NCBI GenBank assembly: GCA_025055755.1
Contig: JANWWF010000009.1
Span: 1-50,870, forward strand
DNA length: 50,870 nt
Reading direction: 5' to 3'
Origin: Candidatus Kapaibacterium sp.
GTDB lineage: Bacteria > Bacteroidota > Ignavibacteria > Kapaibacteriales > NICIL-2
Both the position numbers and the translations under genes were made by a program. A model generated the notes under the pieces. It made no database searches. It worked only from the letters and a program-made list of their open reading frames with translations, and was not told the DNA's origin. Positions 43,277-50,870 of the stretch are shown here, one piece after another (the stretch's first letter is position 1; every line of letters starts with the position of its first letter).

Positions 43277-44566
43277 ATGAGCTACACGGCGAGTATTTAC
43301 GACGACAGCGAACCGCTCCACACCACGCGGCTGGATGCCTACGAGCTTCCCACCATCATGGCAATGGTGGCGCTGGTGAGTGTTGGGCTCATTTCGATTT
43401 ATAGCGCAACGTACCAGACCCCGATGGCGTCCTACTTTACCAAACAGCTTCTGTTTGCGATCGTTGGCAGTGGAGCGTTTCTGATTGCCTTTTGGATGCC
43501 GGTCCATTTGCTTCGCGTTGCAATTCCGTTGATCTACGGAGTTGCCCTTGTTCTGCTTGTTGCGGTCCTGATCCCGGGAATTGGGGTCAAGATTCACGGG
43601 CAGCGCTGCTGGATAGCTATCGGCAGCTTCCAATTTCAACCGTCAGAGTTCGCAAAGCTTGCGACGCTGCTCATGGCAGGACTGCATGCTGCCCAACAAC
43701 GGACCGAGGAGTGGCGAACGGAGGAAATCGCTCGGTTGCTCGGCATCGTGCTCCTTCCGATGGTGCTGGTGGTGCTCGAAAAGGATGCGGGGACTGCCTC
43801 GGTCTTTGCAGCGATGGGATTAGGGTTGCTCTTGTGGGTTGGAATTCGACTTGTTGTTATCCTTTCCCTTGTGCTGGTGCCAGTTACCGCGATCACCGCT
43901 ATCCATGCGACAATGTATCACACGTGGATAGGGTTAGCAGTGCTGGTGCTCCTTGCTGCACTGATTGCTTTTGTAGTGGAGCGTCAGTGGTGGGCACCGC
44001 TGGTTGTGCTGGCAGTTATAGGAGTGGTTGCGTATGGCTCAAGTATCGCATTCGAGCACTTACCGGAGTACCAGCGCGGTCGTATTCGCACGTTCTTTGA
44101 GCCTGAAAAGTATCCCAAAGACGAAGGTTATCATGTGCTCCAATCGCTTATCGCGATTGGAAGCGGCGGCATAACGGGCAAAGGGTATCTGCAAGGTACC
44201 CAGACACAGCTCCGCTATATCCCCGAACAGTGGACCGATTTTATCTTCTGCGTGCCTGCAGAAGAATTTGGCTTCGTAGGCGCGGTGATTGTGCTGCTGC
44301 TGTATGGTTTTCTCCTGCTGCGACTGGAGCGCATTTACCGCTATGCGCGTGATCCTGTTGCTTCGGTGTTGACCTTTGGTTTTGCAGTGGTGCTGCTTTA
44401 TCACATCTTTGTCAATGTAGGCATGACAGTAGGTCTTGTGCCAGTGATGGGAATTCCGCTGCCCTTCATGAGTGCAGGGGGTACTGCATTAGTTGTCAAC
44501 ATGACCACACTGGGTATTGTGTTGAATTTCCACCGGCGTGCTCGCTTGGTTGAACGTTTGCGGTAG
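43277..44566 (+). CDS. rodA: Rod-shape SEDS glycosyltransferase
   Basis: 429-residue polytopic membrane protein that polymerises peptidoglycan during cell elongation with a class B PBP. Ten helices; SEDS motifs SIYSATYQT, FQFQPSEFAKLATLLMAG, VLLPMVLVVLEKDAGTASVF (catalytic-region Asp), EQWTDFIFCVPAEEFGFVG, and IPLPFMSAGGTALVVNM. The QTPMASYFTKQ opening and spacing fit RodA better than FtsW, but FtsW cannot be fully excluded. Start 43277 lies 19 bases after purC; a longer frame lies inside purC. Confidence 0.9.
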   Translation: MSYTASIYDDSEPLHTTRLDAYELPTIMAMVALVSVGLISIYSATYQTPMASYFTKQLLFAIVGSGAFLIAFWMPVHLLRVAIPLIYGVALVLLVAVLIPGIGVKIHGQRCWIAIGSFQFQPSEFAKLATLLMAGLHAAQQRTEEWRTEEIARLLGIVLLPMVLVVLEKDAGTASVFAAMGLGLLLWVGIRLVVILSLVLVPVTAITAIHATMYHTWIGLAVLVLLAALIAFVVERQWWAPLVVLAVIGVVAYGSSIAFEHLPEYQRGRIRTFFEPEKYPKDEGYHVLQSLIAIGSGGITGKGYLQGTQTQLRYIPEQWTDFIFCVPAEEFGFVGAVIVLLLYGFLLLRLERIYRYARDPVASVLTFGFAVVLLYHIFVNVGMTVGLVPVMGIPLPFMSAGGTALVVNMTTLGIVLNFHRRARLVERLR

Positions 44567-44570
44567 GATC

Positions 44571-45596
44571 GTGCGGATTTTAATAACCTGTGGTGACACC
44601 AACGGCATTGGTCTGGAGCTGTTTCTCCGTGCAGCGGGTGCGGGGCGGCTGCAGCCGTGGAATGGCATGCTTTGGCTGTGTGCGCCGCGGCAGGCAGTCA
44701 GTGCGTATGCCCAGATGCTTGCAGCACGGGGGCTTTTGCCGTCGTGGGAAGTAGGTAGCTCCTTGGTCCGCATTGGCGGTGCAACCATTCCCCTTGTGCC
44801 CATCGAGGAGGGCGATCCTGCCGTCGAGTTTGGAATGCCCACGGCTGCCTCGGGGCGTGCGGCCTATGCTGCACTTAGGTATGCAGGCGAGGCATTAGTC
44901 CGGGGAGAATATCAGGCAGTTGTAACGTTGCCTGTGTCCAAACATGCTCTTCGGCTTGCGGGATTTCCTTATCCGGGGCAGACGGAATTTTTCGGTGCGG
45001 TTGCAAGACAGGAGCCGTTGATGATTCTTGCGTGTCCGGTACTGCGGGTTGCGCTGGTGACCATCCACGAGCCGATTGCTCGGGTGGCTGCGCGTATTTC
45101 CCACCGCCGTGTTGTCGAGACGATAGAGCGCTTTGCCACTTCGTTGCGGCAAGATTTTGCGGTCGCAACGCCACGAATTGCAGTGCTGGGACTCAATCCG
45201 CATGCGGGGGAGCAGGGTGCGATTGGAACCGAGGAAGAGGAGGTTATCCGCCCTGCCATTGCGCAATGTCGCCAGCGTGGGATTGACGTGGATGGACCTT
45301 ATCCGGCGGATGGTTTCTTTGCGCGCCAGCAGTGGAGGGCATTCGACGGAGTGCTGGCGCAGTACCATGACCAAGGACTTATTCCGCTGAAGATGCTTGC
45401 CCAGGGGCGAGGGGTCAACATTACGGCAGGATTGCCGTTTGTTCGAACCTCGCCCGATCATGGCACTGCGTATGATCTTGTGGGCACAGGCCGTGCAGAC
45501 GATGCAAGCTTGGTGGAAGCGATTGGCATGGCGCAGTATCTTGCGTATAATCGGCAACACTTTTTGAGGCATGTTTCACCTTTGCACAGTTGCTAA
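44571..45596 (+). CDS. pdxA: 4-hydroxythreonine-4-phosphate dehydrogenase
   Basis: NAD-dependent metal enzyme of pyridoxal phosphate synthesis. 341 residues from a GTG start at 44571 preceded by TAGGAT; the frame is also open to a GTG at 44538 inside rodA. Motifs: RILITCGDTNGIGLEL (usually GDPAGIGPE), VVTLPVSKHAL, GFPYPGQTEFFG, LGLNPHAGEQG, YHDQGLIPLKM (metal-binding His) and RTSPDHGTAYDLVGTGRADDASL. The 77 bases 44572-44648 recur exactly at the right end of the window. hbd starts 3 bases after the stop. Confidence 0.93.
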   Translation: MRILITCGDTNGIGLELFLRAAGAGRLQPWNGMLWLCAPRQAVSAYAQMLAARGLLPSWEVGSSLVRIGGATIPLVPIEEGDPAVEFGMPTAASGRAAYAALRYAGEALVRGEYQAVVTLPVSKHALRLAGFPYPGQTEFFGAVARQEPLMILACPVLRVALVTIHEPIARVAARISHRRVVETIERFATSLRQDFAVATPRIAVLGLNPHAGEQGAIGTEEEEVIRPAIAQCRQRGIDVDGPYPADGFFARQQWRAFDGVLAQYHDQGLIPLKMLAQGRGVNITAGLPFVRTSPDHGTAYDLVGTGRADDASLVEAIGMAQYLAYNRQHFLRHVSPLHSC

Positions 45597-45599
45597 GCA

Positions 45600-46457
45600 A
45601 TGGCTGAGATACGAAACATTCTCGTTGTGGGGGCAGGGACGATGGGCAATGGCATTGCCCATGTTGCAGCGCAAAGTGGCTATGCGGTCACGCTGGTGGA
45701 TGTCGCATCGGAGCAGCTTGAGCGTGCCCTTGCCACTATCCGCACTAATCTCGAGCGTCAGGCGAAAAAGGGGATAATCGCCGAAAGGGAGATTGACACC
45801 ATCGTAGGTCGCATTACGACCAGCACTGAGCTGGAGAAAGCAGCGACCAGTGCCGACATTGCTATCGAAGCGGCCACGGAAAACATGCAGGTCAAGCGCA
45901 CCATTTTCCAGACACTTGATGCGCACACGCCAGCTCATTGCATTTTGGCAACGAACACGTCCTCGATTTCGATCACTGCAATTGCTGCTGCGACGACGCG
46001 AGCTGATCGGGTCATCGGCATGCACTTTTTCAATCCCGTGCCGGTGATGAAGCTCTGCGAGATTGTGCGCGGGCAGGCAACCAGCCAGGAGACTTACCAA
46101 GCGACCTTTGCCTTGGCACAAGCATTAGGCAAAACGCCCGTGACGGTGCAGGATTATCCCGGCTTTGTATCGAATCGCATCCTGATGCCGATGATCAACG
46201 AAGCGATCTACTGCCTGATGGAGGGGGTTGCATCGGCAGAGGACATTGACACGGTCATGAAGCTTGGGATGAACCATCCGATGGGACCACTGCAGCTTGC
46301 CGATTTTATCGGACTTGATGTGTGCTTGGCAATTATGGAGGTGCTGCACGAAGGACTCGGTGACGACAAGTATCGCCCATGTCCACTGTTGCGGCGGATG
46401 GTTGCTGCGGGGTACCTCGGACGAAAAACGGGACGAGGGTTTTACAGCTACTCCTAA
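45600..46457 (+). CDS. hbd: 3-hydroxybutyryl-CoA dehydrogenase
   Basis: Converts 3-hydroxybutyryl-CoA and acetoacetyl-CoA using NAD(P). 285 residues: Rossmann motif [57 protein letters not shown], the catalytic His-Glu in [19 protein letters not shown], and the C-terminal dimer domain ([39 protein letters not shown]). Last gene of the plus-strand operon. Confidence 0.95.
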   Translation: MAEIRNILVVGAGTMGNGIAHVAAQSGYAVTLVDVASEQLERALATIRTNLERQAKKGIIAEREIDTIVGRITTSTELEKAATSADIAIEAATENMQVKRTIFQTLDAHTPAHCILATNTSSISITAIAAATTRADRVIGMHFFNPVPVMKLCEIVRGQATSQETYQATFALAQALGKTPVTVQDYPGFVSNRILMPMINEAIYCLMEGVASAEDIDTVMKLGMNHPMGPLQLADFIGLDVCLAIMEVLHEGLGDDKYRPCPLLRRMVAAGYLGRKTGRGFYSYS

Positions 46458-46527
46458 ACATGCTCGCTTGAGCAGGTATTGACTCCCGGTATTCATGTTC
46501 CGAGTTTGTTCGGCAAGATGTAGAGCC

Positions 46528-46602
46528 GGGCGTTTGTTAAGTTCACCTCGTGGGGGGCATCGTGTGCTACGGCGGCTGGTGACGGTGATCGAGTAAGGAG
46601 CA
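46528..46602 (+). pseudogene. Relic of a T9SS sorting-domain 3' end
   Basis: Translation of the pieces gives P-G-V-stop-VHLVGG, then after a one-base shift VLRRLVTVIE and a stop, matching PAGVYQVHLVGGRHVLRWLVTVIE at the end of the intact T9SS gene at 47517-49166. DNA identity is very high from about 46565 and continues past the stop codon (GAGTAAGGAGC). It is therefore the tail of a lost or rearranged T9SS cargo gene, with one stop and one frameshift. Confidence 0.7.
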
Positions 46603-46685
46603 ATGAGGGAAAAACTTTCTTGGATAGAGAGAATTTGTTGTGTATATTAGAAACAGATTTGTCTGATATCTTGGATCGAGCAAAC

Positions 46686-47500
46686 ATGAAACGTATAGGA
46701 CAGGGTGAAATTCTCTTCTCTTCTCTTCTCTTCTCTTCCTAACAGTAGTGATGTCAGTGGTTGCCCAACCGCCATGTGATGTCTATTTGTACGACCCCTC
46801 AATTACACCGTGTGATACTGCGGGGCCCTGGGAGTTTCGTGGGACTGATACTATTAAATTGCCACTTCCTCCTAATTACGATAGCTGTGACATTGAGGTA
46901 CACTTCAGCAGGAGGGTGTATGACGATACTTGCACTGGGGAGCAAAGAGAGGAAAATCGCATTGGATATTGGGTATTCCTAAACTGTCCGGTCTATCAAC
47001 AATATGCCGATAGCCTACGACTCGCAGACCCAAACCAATATCGGTATTTGATTCGTAGTCTGCACATTGAGCTAACGAATAAATTGACGGAGTTGAGGTT
47101 CATAGAGGCTTATAGATCTGGTGGGCGGGATTCGCTTCTTTGTACTGCACCACCTCCGAGCTGTGAGAAGAGGAGGCGCGATCACCATTACATTACATCA
47201 TTTATATCCAGCTGTGTCGAATATATCGAAGTTCGATCTTTCAATCCACTAATGCAAACAGGCTGCTGGTATTGCTTTATTGCTGAGTGTACGGTATCGA
47301 AGTGCTGTTTTCTTCATCGAGTGTATTGTTGGGATGAGGCAACCAACGCTCCACGAGTATGCTCTTGGTGGACGGTGTCAGGCGATACTATCCAGTGTGG
47401 TGGAGTATCGAACTTTGATCCACAGGAAGCAATGCCAGATTGTCCGCCACCCTATATGGTGATCTGGCGATCTGGATGCGCAGTGTACGAGTGTAACTAA
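46686..47500 (+). CDS. Phase-variable candidate: secreted Cys-rich protein, out of frame as assembled
   Basis: No family recognised. The ATG at 46686 starts MKRIGQGEILFSSLLFSS and stops at 46740 because of the TTCTC tract at 46711-46738. The main frame resumes at GTG 46748/ATG 46751 and runs to 47500 (SVVAQPPCDVYLYDPSITP to YMVIWRSGCAVYECN). With one TTCTC unit fewer the two parts fuse in frame: MKRIGQGEILFSSLLFLTVV then MSVVAQ, an excellent signal peptide, giving about 269 residues with roughly twenty cysteines and no sorting domain. The downstream frame is closed by a TGA at 46706-46708, so as assembled only a form without a signal peptide could start, at 46748/46751. The T9SS gene follows after 16 bases. 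Confidence 0.7.
46711..46738 (+). repeat. TTCTC pentanucleotide tandem repeat
   Basis: Five perfect TTCTC units plus TTC lie inside the signal-peptide codons of the Cys-rich gene. Because the unit is 5 bases, each gain or loss shifts the frame; tract lengths of 1, 4 or 7 units keep the gene in frame and the observed 5 does not. Tracts like this mutate by slipped-strand pairing in known phase-variable genes. Confidence 0.93.
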
Positions 47501-47516
47501 CTGCAGAGGTGTTCAC

Positions 47517-49166
47517 ATGATATTTCTGGTGGTGTTAATGGTTGCTGTTTCTCTCTGGGTGCAGGATACACGAGGCCAGGATACGGTTGTTGGTAATCTA
47601 CAGCTGGAGTGGATGAGATACCCTGTCCGAAGTGTGCCTAATATGGACCCGTACGTACTGCTGCCCGGTATTCTTCCTCCTGGCACCTCATACGGCTGGC
47701 ACTGGCCAACTACTTTACAGTGGATAAGCAGCGAGCGATTAGCTGTAATCTATCCTTTCGATTTGGGAGCGGCAATCGAGTTGTATGACACAATCGGTTA
47801 TGCTCAGCTTCATGGCTATTACTATAAATTTGACACTATTTGGGCACCAAACAGATGGTATACAGCGCAGGCACGCAGATTGAATAATGGTCAGATTGGT
47901 CTGTGGGGGTGTGGTTACGACAAAAATGCGTTGCGGGTCTTTGATCGTCAAACCGCACCTTATCCCCTCCATTTTCAGCTTGATACAACCCTTACGCTTG
48001 ACAGTGCATCTTTTTGCACTGATACTGTGCTACGTCGCCAAACCCAAGCACGGACGTATTATCGAGAGTACGGTTATGAAAATAGTAACTATGCAAAAGA
48101 CTATGTTCTCAGTCACGATGCCCTGACATTCAGCGGACATGTATGCTATATATTGCCCCACGTCTCATCAGCATCGTGGACACTGATACTTTATTCGGAA
48201 GACCTGCAAAGGAAAATACTGTCGCGTCAGTATCTGTTACCCTTTTCCGCAACGATCCAAGATTCTATGAACCACACCAGTAGTATCTTCATCGCGCGCC
48301 CGCCCTATGCGATTCAGAATACCGTCCGTGGTATTGCAGGACGCTCATATAGTGTTGATGGAGAGCGGGTAATTGTCTTTTTCGGTGGGGAAAATCTTGA
48401 AGAAGTGCGCGCAGTTCGTCTCCCACCAGCAGATTTGAATATTGACTACTATGTCGAGGATGGATACATTGTTGATTTTGCGATCAGCGGGCAGCAGTTA
48501 GTCATATCAAAGGTTTGGGAAAATGGTGTAGTTGAATGGCAGCGTCGGCCTATAAACCCATTTGCATTTGGCTTATACTCTCCAGAATATGGGATGTACA
48601 GGGTTCGGAAATCCCGGTGGGGTGGGTGGTATATAACTGTGTACACTGAATCACCTACAGAATCTAAGATGATTTCTATAGTCGTTCGCCTCAACGATTA
48701 CGGGGATATCACCGGTTATTATCGTCAACAGGGACCTCATGGTCACACTATTACTGACATTGCTGAACATTTTTCTGATAGCAGTTTTTATGCGTTAGGA
48801 ACACGCGAAAAGAAGTTGGTTTTGATGAAGTTTCGCTTCAGACCTTCTGACACAACAAGCATCAACGGAGGAGATAATTCCACCGACACGACGGTGACAG
48901 TAGATGAAAGGATAGAGAACGTGCCGGCAATGGTATATCCGCAGCCGGTGCGTCGTGGCGAGGAATTACGTGTTATGGTACCGGAGAAGATGGAATCGGC
49001 AGCAGTGGAGGTGTACTCGCTTGAGGGACGGCGTATGGACGTCGATCTGCTGGCGATGGATCCTGGTCAGTTACGAGTGTTGATGAGGATGCCGGCAGGC
49101 GTCTATCAGGTCCACCTCGTGGGAGGGCGTCATGTGCTACGGTGGCTGGTGACGGTGATCGAGTAA
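47517..49166 (+). CDS. T9SS-secreted protein of unknown function
   Basis: 549 residues. Signal peptide MIFLVVLMVAVSLWVQDTRG, a long beta-rich middle without a recognised family (many short strands with Tyr/Trp; possibly a beta-propeller), and a C-terminal type A T9SS sorting domain from about 470: MVYPQPVRRGEELRVMVPEK, AAVEVYSLEGRRMDVDLL, MPAGVYQVHLVGGRHVLRWL. It should cross the outer membrane and be anchored at the surface. GAGGTG lies 6 bases before the ATG, 16 bases after the Cys-rich gene, so both are likely cotranscribed. Its 3' end is nearly identical to the relic at 46528-46602. Confidence 0.75.
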   Translation: MIFLVVLMVAVSLWVQDTRGQDTVVGNLQLEWMRYPVRSVPNMDPYVLLPGILPPGTSYGWHWPTTLQWISSERLAVIYPFDLGAAIELYDTIGYAQLHGYYYKFDTIWAPNRWYTAQARRLNNGQIGLWGCGYDKNALRVFDRQTAPYPLHFQLDTTLTLDSASFCTDTVLRRQTQARTYYREYGYENSNYAKDYVLSHDALTFSGHVCYILPHVSSASWTLILYSEDLQRKILSRQYLLPFSATIQDSMNHTSSIFIARPPYAIQNTVRGIAGRSYSVDGERVIVFFGGENLEEVRAVRLPPADLNIDYYVEDGYIVDFAISGQQLVISKVWENGVVEWQRRPINPFAFGLYSPEYGMYRVRKSRWGGWYITVYTESPTESKMISIVVRLNDYGDITGYYRQQGPHGHTITDIAEHFSDSSFYALGTREKKLVLMKFRFRPSDTTSINGGDNSTDTTVTVDERIENVPAMVYPQPVRRGEELRVMVPEKMESAAVEVYSLEGRRMDVDLLAMDPGQLRVLMRMPAGVYQVHLVGGRHVLRWLVTVIE

Positions 49167-49399
49167 GGAGCGATAAGCCGAAAAAAAACTTCCTTTGTGG
49201 AATCATTATTCCAACGTACACCAGCGGTGCCAATCCTGCAGAGGTTGGGTACTGCGTCACCGATCGCATTCACCAATGGGGTGAAATAGTGCCTCGGCAT
49301 TTATAGCTCGAGATGGTGCTGTCGGGCGATAATGATCGTACCTGGCATATGGGGGGCTGCTGCCGGAGCAAACGTTCTTGATGGCTATCCGACCCAATG

Positions 49400-49510
49400 G
49401 CCGAGGTTGTACTGTTTGATGTCAATGGGCGTTGATATCGGGTGCCAGGGGATGTAGTGCCTGATGGTAAACGGATGCAGTTTCGTATGGACCTTGTAGT
49501 CGCGTGCTAA
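49400..49510 (+). pseudogene. Decayed T9SS sorting-domain fragment in a gene-poor stretch (49167-49568)
   Basis: The 402 bases after the T9SS gene hold no intact gene. Within them AEVVLFDVNGR (49400-49432), a TGA, then YRVPGDVVPDGKRMQFRMDL with a further stop reads like the middle of another T9SS sorting domain. Farther left (about 49200-49305) only weak coding-like pieces such as ANPAEVGYCVTDRIHQWGE are seen. This looks like the remains of one more T9SS cargo gene. Confidence 0.45.
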
Positions 49511-49568
49511 CACGCGGGCATACGCTTATTCGTCAATGCTGCTCCGAACCACTTGCGAGTAGCACACT

Positions 49569-50796
49569 ATGCAGACCGAGATACAAACAGCTGAGTCAGC
49601 CGCTACCGGTGCTGAACTGATAACCTGGGACTTGTCAGACCTGCACCCAACGATTGGTGAGGGACAATTCTCAGCTGATTTTGAGCGCATCACAAACGAT
49701 GCTGACACATTCGCACAGTCGTGGCGTGGGCGACTTGCTACGTTGAGCGATGATGAATTCCTCTCGATGCTTCAGTAACTTGAACACATCTATACAACTG
49801 CTGGGCGCCTATCTTCCCGCGTGTGTTTGGAGTGGACAACGCGTTCTGACGACGACCAACTCATTGCGTGGTTGCATCGTGTCGAAGAACGTCTGGTCCA
49901 TGTTCGACAGGAGCTCGTGTTTGTTCCGATCGAAATTCGGACGATGCCTCTGCAGGCATTTCAACGATTGCTCGACTCACCGCTATTGGGACATTACCGC
50001 CATTGGTTGGAGTTCAATCGTTCGTTTGCCGAGCATACGCTGAGCGAAGCTGAGGGCGTCTCGAGGCCGAACTTGACGTTGTCGGTATCAATGCATGGAC
50101 CAAGCTGTTCGACCAGGTCCATGCACGGCAGCGATACAATATTGAAAACGAATATGTACCCTTGCAGCGCATTCTTCGACAGCTTCAGGATGCAGACCGT
50201 CGTCGCCGTAACATTGCTGCTGATGCACTCTCGGCGGGATTGGAGCAGCAAGTACCGCTACTCAGCTATATCGTCAACATGGTGCTGACCGACGAGCGAC
50301 CAGCGCCGTCACTATTCCACGTGGATTAGCCACCGCACAAAGCCAACAAAATCAGCGACCACGCTGTTGAGGCACTCATTACTGCTGTCAGTGTAGTTTA
50401 TCCATTAGCCGCTCGCTACTACACGCTCAAGTGTCGCGTTTTAGGACTCCAGAACTTCTACGAGTGGGATCGGAATGCACCGATTGCGACGAACGAGCCA
50501 CTTATCGAATGGAATCGAGCATGTTTGATGGTACTTGGTGCTTTCGATTCGCGATTGAGCAATGTCGCAACGACATTTTTCGACAATCGCTGGATCGATG
50601 CCGCAGTCAAGCCGGGCAAGCAATCAGGGGCATATTCAGCACCGACAGTGCCAGATGTACATCCGTACATCATGCTCAACTACGCCGGCACTCCGCGTGA
50701 TGTGGCAACGCTCGCGCACGAACTCGGTCATGGTGTGCACCACTACTTAGCGCGTCGGCAGGGATATTTCAATGCTGGTACGCCACTGACGATTGC
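49569..50796 (+). pseudogene. Broken M3B-family oligoendopeptidase (pepF-like)
   Basis: Pieces in two frames give a zinc oligopeptidase of the M3B family: ELITWDLSDLHPTIGEGQFS at the start, LEHIYTTAGRLSSRVCLEW, RLEAELDVVGINAWTKLF, NFYEWDRNAPI and the zinc motif LAHELGHGVHHYLARRQGYF near 50715-50770. Damage: TAA at 49776-49778 (likely once CAA), a one-base deletion near 50054, TAG at 50327-50329, and truncation at about 50796 where the frame runs into the copied pdxA start (reading ADFNNLW and stop). Intact relatives are about 550-600 residues and continue with ETAS after PLTIA. Either a real pseudogene or a low-quality contig end. Confidence 0.8.
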
Positions 50797-50870
50797 GGAT
50801 TTTAATAACCTGTGGTGACACCAACGGCATTGGTCTGGAGCTGTTTCTCCGTGCAGCGGGTGCGGGGCGG
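50794..50870 (+). repeat. Exact 77-base copy of the pdxA 5' end
   Basis: The last 77 bases of the window are identical to 44572-44648, starting one base inside the pdxA GTG start codon. The base before the match differs (T at 50793, G at 44571). TGCGGA at the joint also fits the natural continuation of the peptidase (ATT GCG GAR for IAE), so there is a short microhomology. The length of 77 equals a common de Bruijn assembly word size, suggesting an assembly-graph end. Confidence 0.92.

Noticed and set aside
46461-46475. TGCTC-GCTT-GAGCA hairpin after hbd as terminator
   Set aside because: A five-base-pair stem without a following T run is too weak to call.
46711-46738. Tandem repeat as a CRISPR remnant
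   Set aside because: Units are 5 bases without spacers and lie inside a coding region.
46493-49269. Two minus-strand frames that share SLLLTRSPSPA and VAHDA sequences
   Set aside because: The similarity is due to the repeated T9SS tail DNA read on the wrong strand; the plus-strand reading explains it fully.

Overview
The window looks like one contig from a Gram-negative member of the Bacteroidota/Chlorobiota/Kapabacteria-type lineage. The main reasons are secreted proteins ending in type IX secretion (T9SS) type A sorting domains (M1 peptidase at 11341-13413, 1467-residue protein at 25030-29433, 47517-49166), a type III glutamine synthetase, a human-like type II sulfide:quinone oxidoreductase, and many very compact operons. 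The lineage is inferred from gene families, not from a tree. The contig starts inside a 23S rRNA gene. It ends in an exact 77-base copy of an internal sequence, so both ends look like assembly break points.

Layout: 1-804 holds the end of an rRNA operon (23S, 5S, terminator). 803-5693, all on the minus strand, holds histidine ammonia-lyase, a thioredoxin-like/propeller-like secreted protein, a Cys-rich secreted protein with a long inverted repeat in its leader, and a decayed stretch with a twice-frameshifted thioredoxin-like gene and a sigma-factor-like remnant. 5699-8151 is a copper chaperone/copper ATPase pair. 8237-13413 (minus) is a likely operon of M1 aminopeptidase, aspartate-type aminotransferase, Crp/Fnr regulator and sulfide:quinone oxidoreductase. 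13593-18606 has a small membrane protein, a thioredoxin-like lipoprotein, an EVE protein and a very large MRP/ABCC-type ABC exporter. 18693-23728 is phosphate-related: a PhoD phosphatase divergent from pstC-pstA-pstB-phoU, without a pstS.

23680-30277 has a DMT exporter, a small secreted basic protein, a giant T9SS protein with phytase-esterase and Ig-like parts, and YceI. 30365-32322 is a MarR/trmB/substrate-binding-protein-like cluster. 32347-36560 has purH and an Lrp-type regulator overlapping glnN. 36611-39623 has mtgA, a UPF0173 hydrolase, a small YgaP-like membrane protein, an FKBP and a Cys-less rhodanese. 39697-40878 is a response regulator with a PP2C phosphatase domain. 41154-46457 is a six-gene plus-strand operon: MauE/DoxX, outer-membrane protein, purC, rodA, pdxA, hbd.

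The most unusual part is 46.5-50.87 kb. A secreted Cys-rich protein gene carries a TTCTC pentanucleotide tract inside its signal-peptide codons. The assembled tract length puts the gene out of frame, and one repeat unit fewer gives a continuous reading frame with a normal signal peptide, so this is a candidate phase-variable locus. It is followed by a T9SS cargo gene and flanked by relics of T9SS sorting domains, one nearly identical to the intact gene's 3' end. After that comes a badly damaged M3B oligopeptidase gene that runs into the 77-base copy of the start of pdxA. No CRISPR array, transposase or tRNA gene was found.
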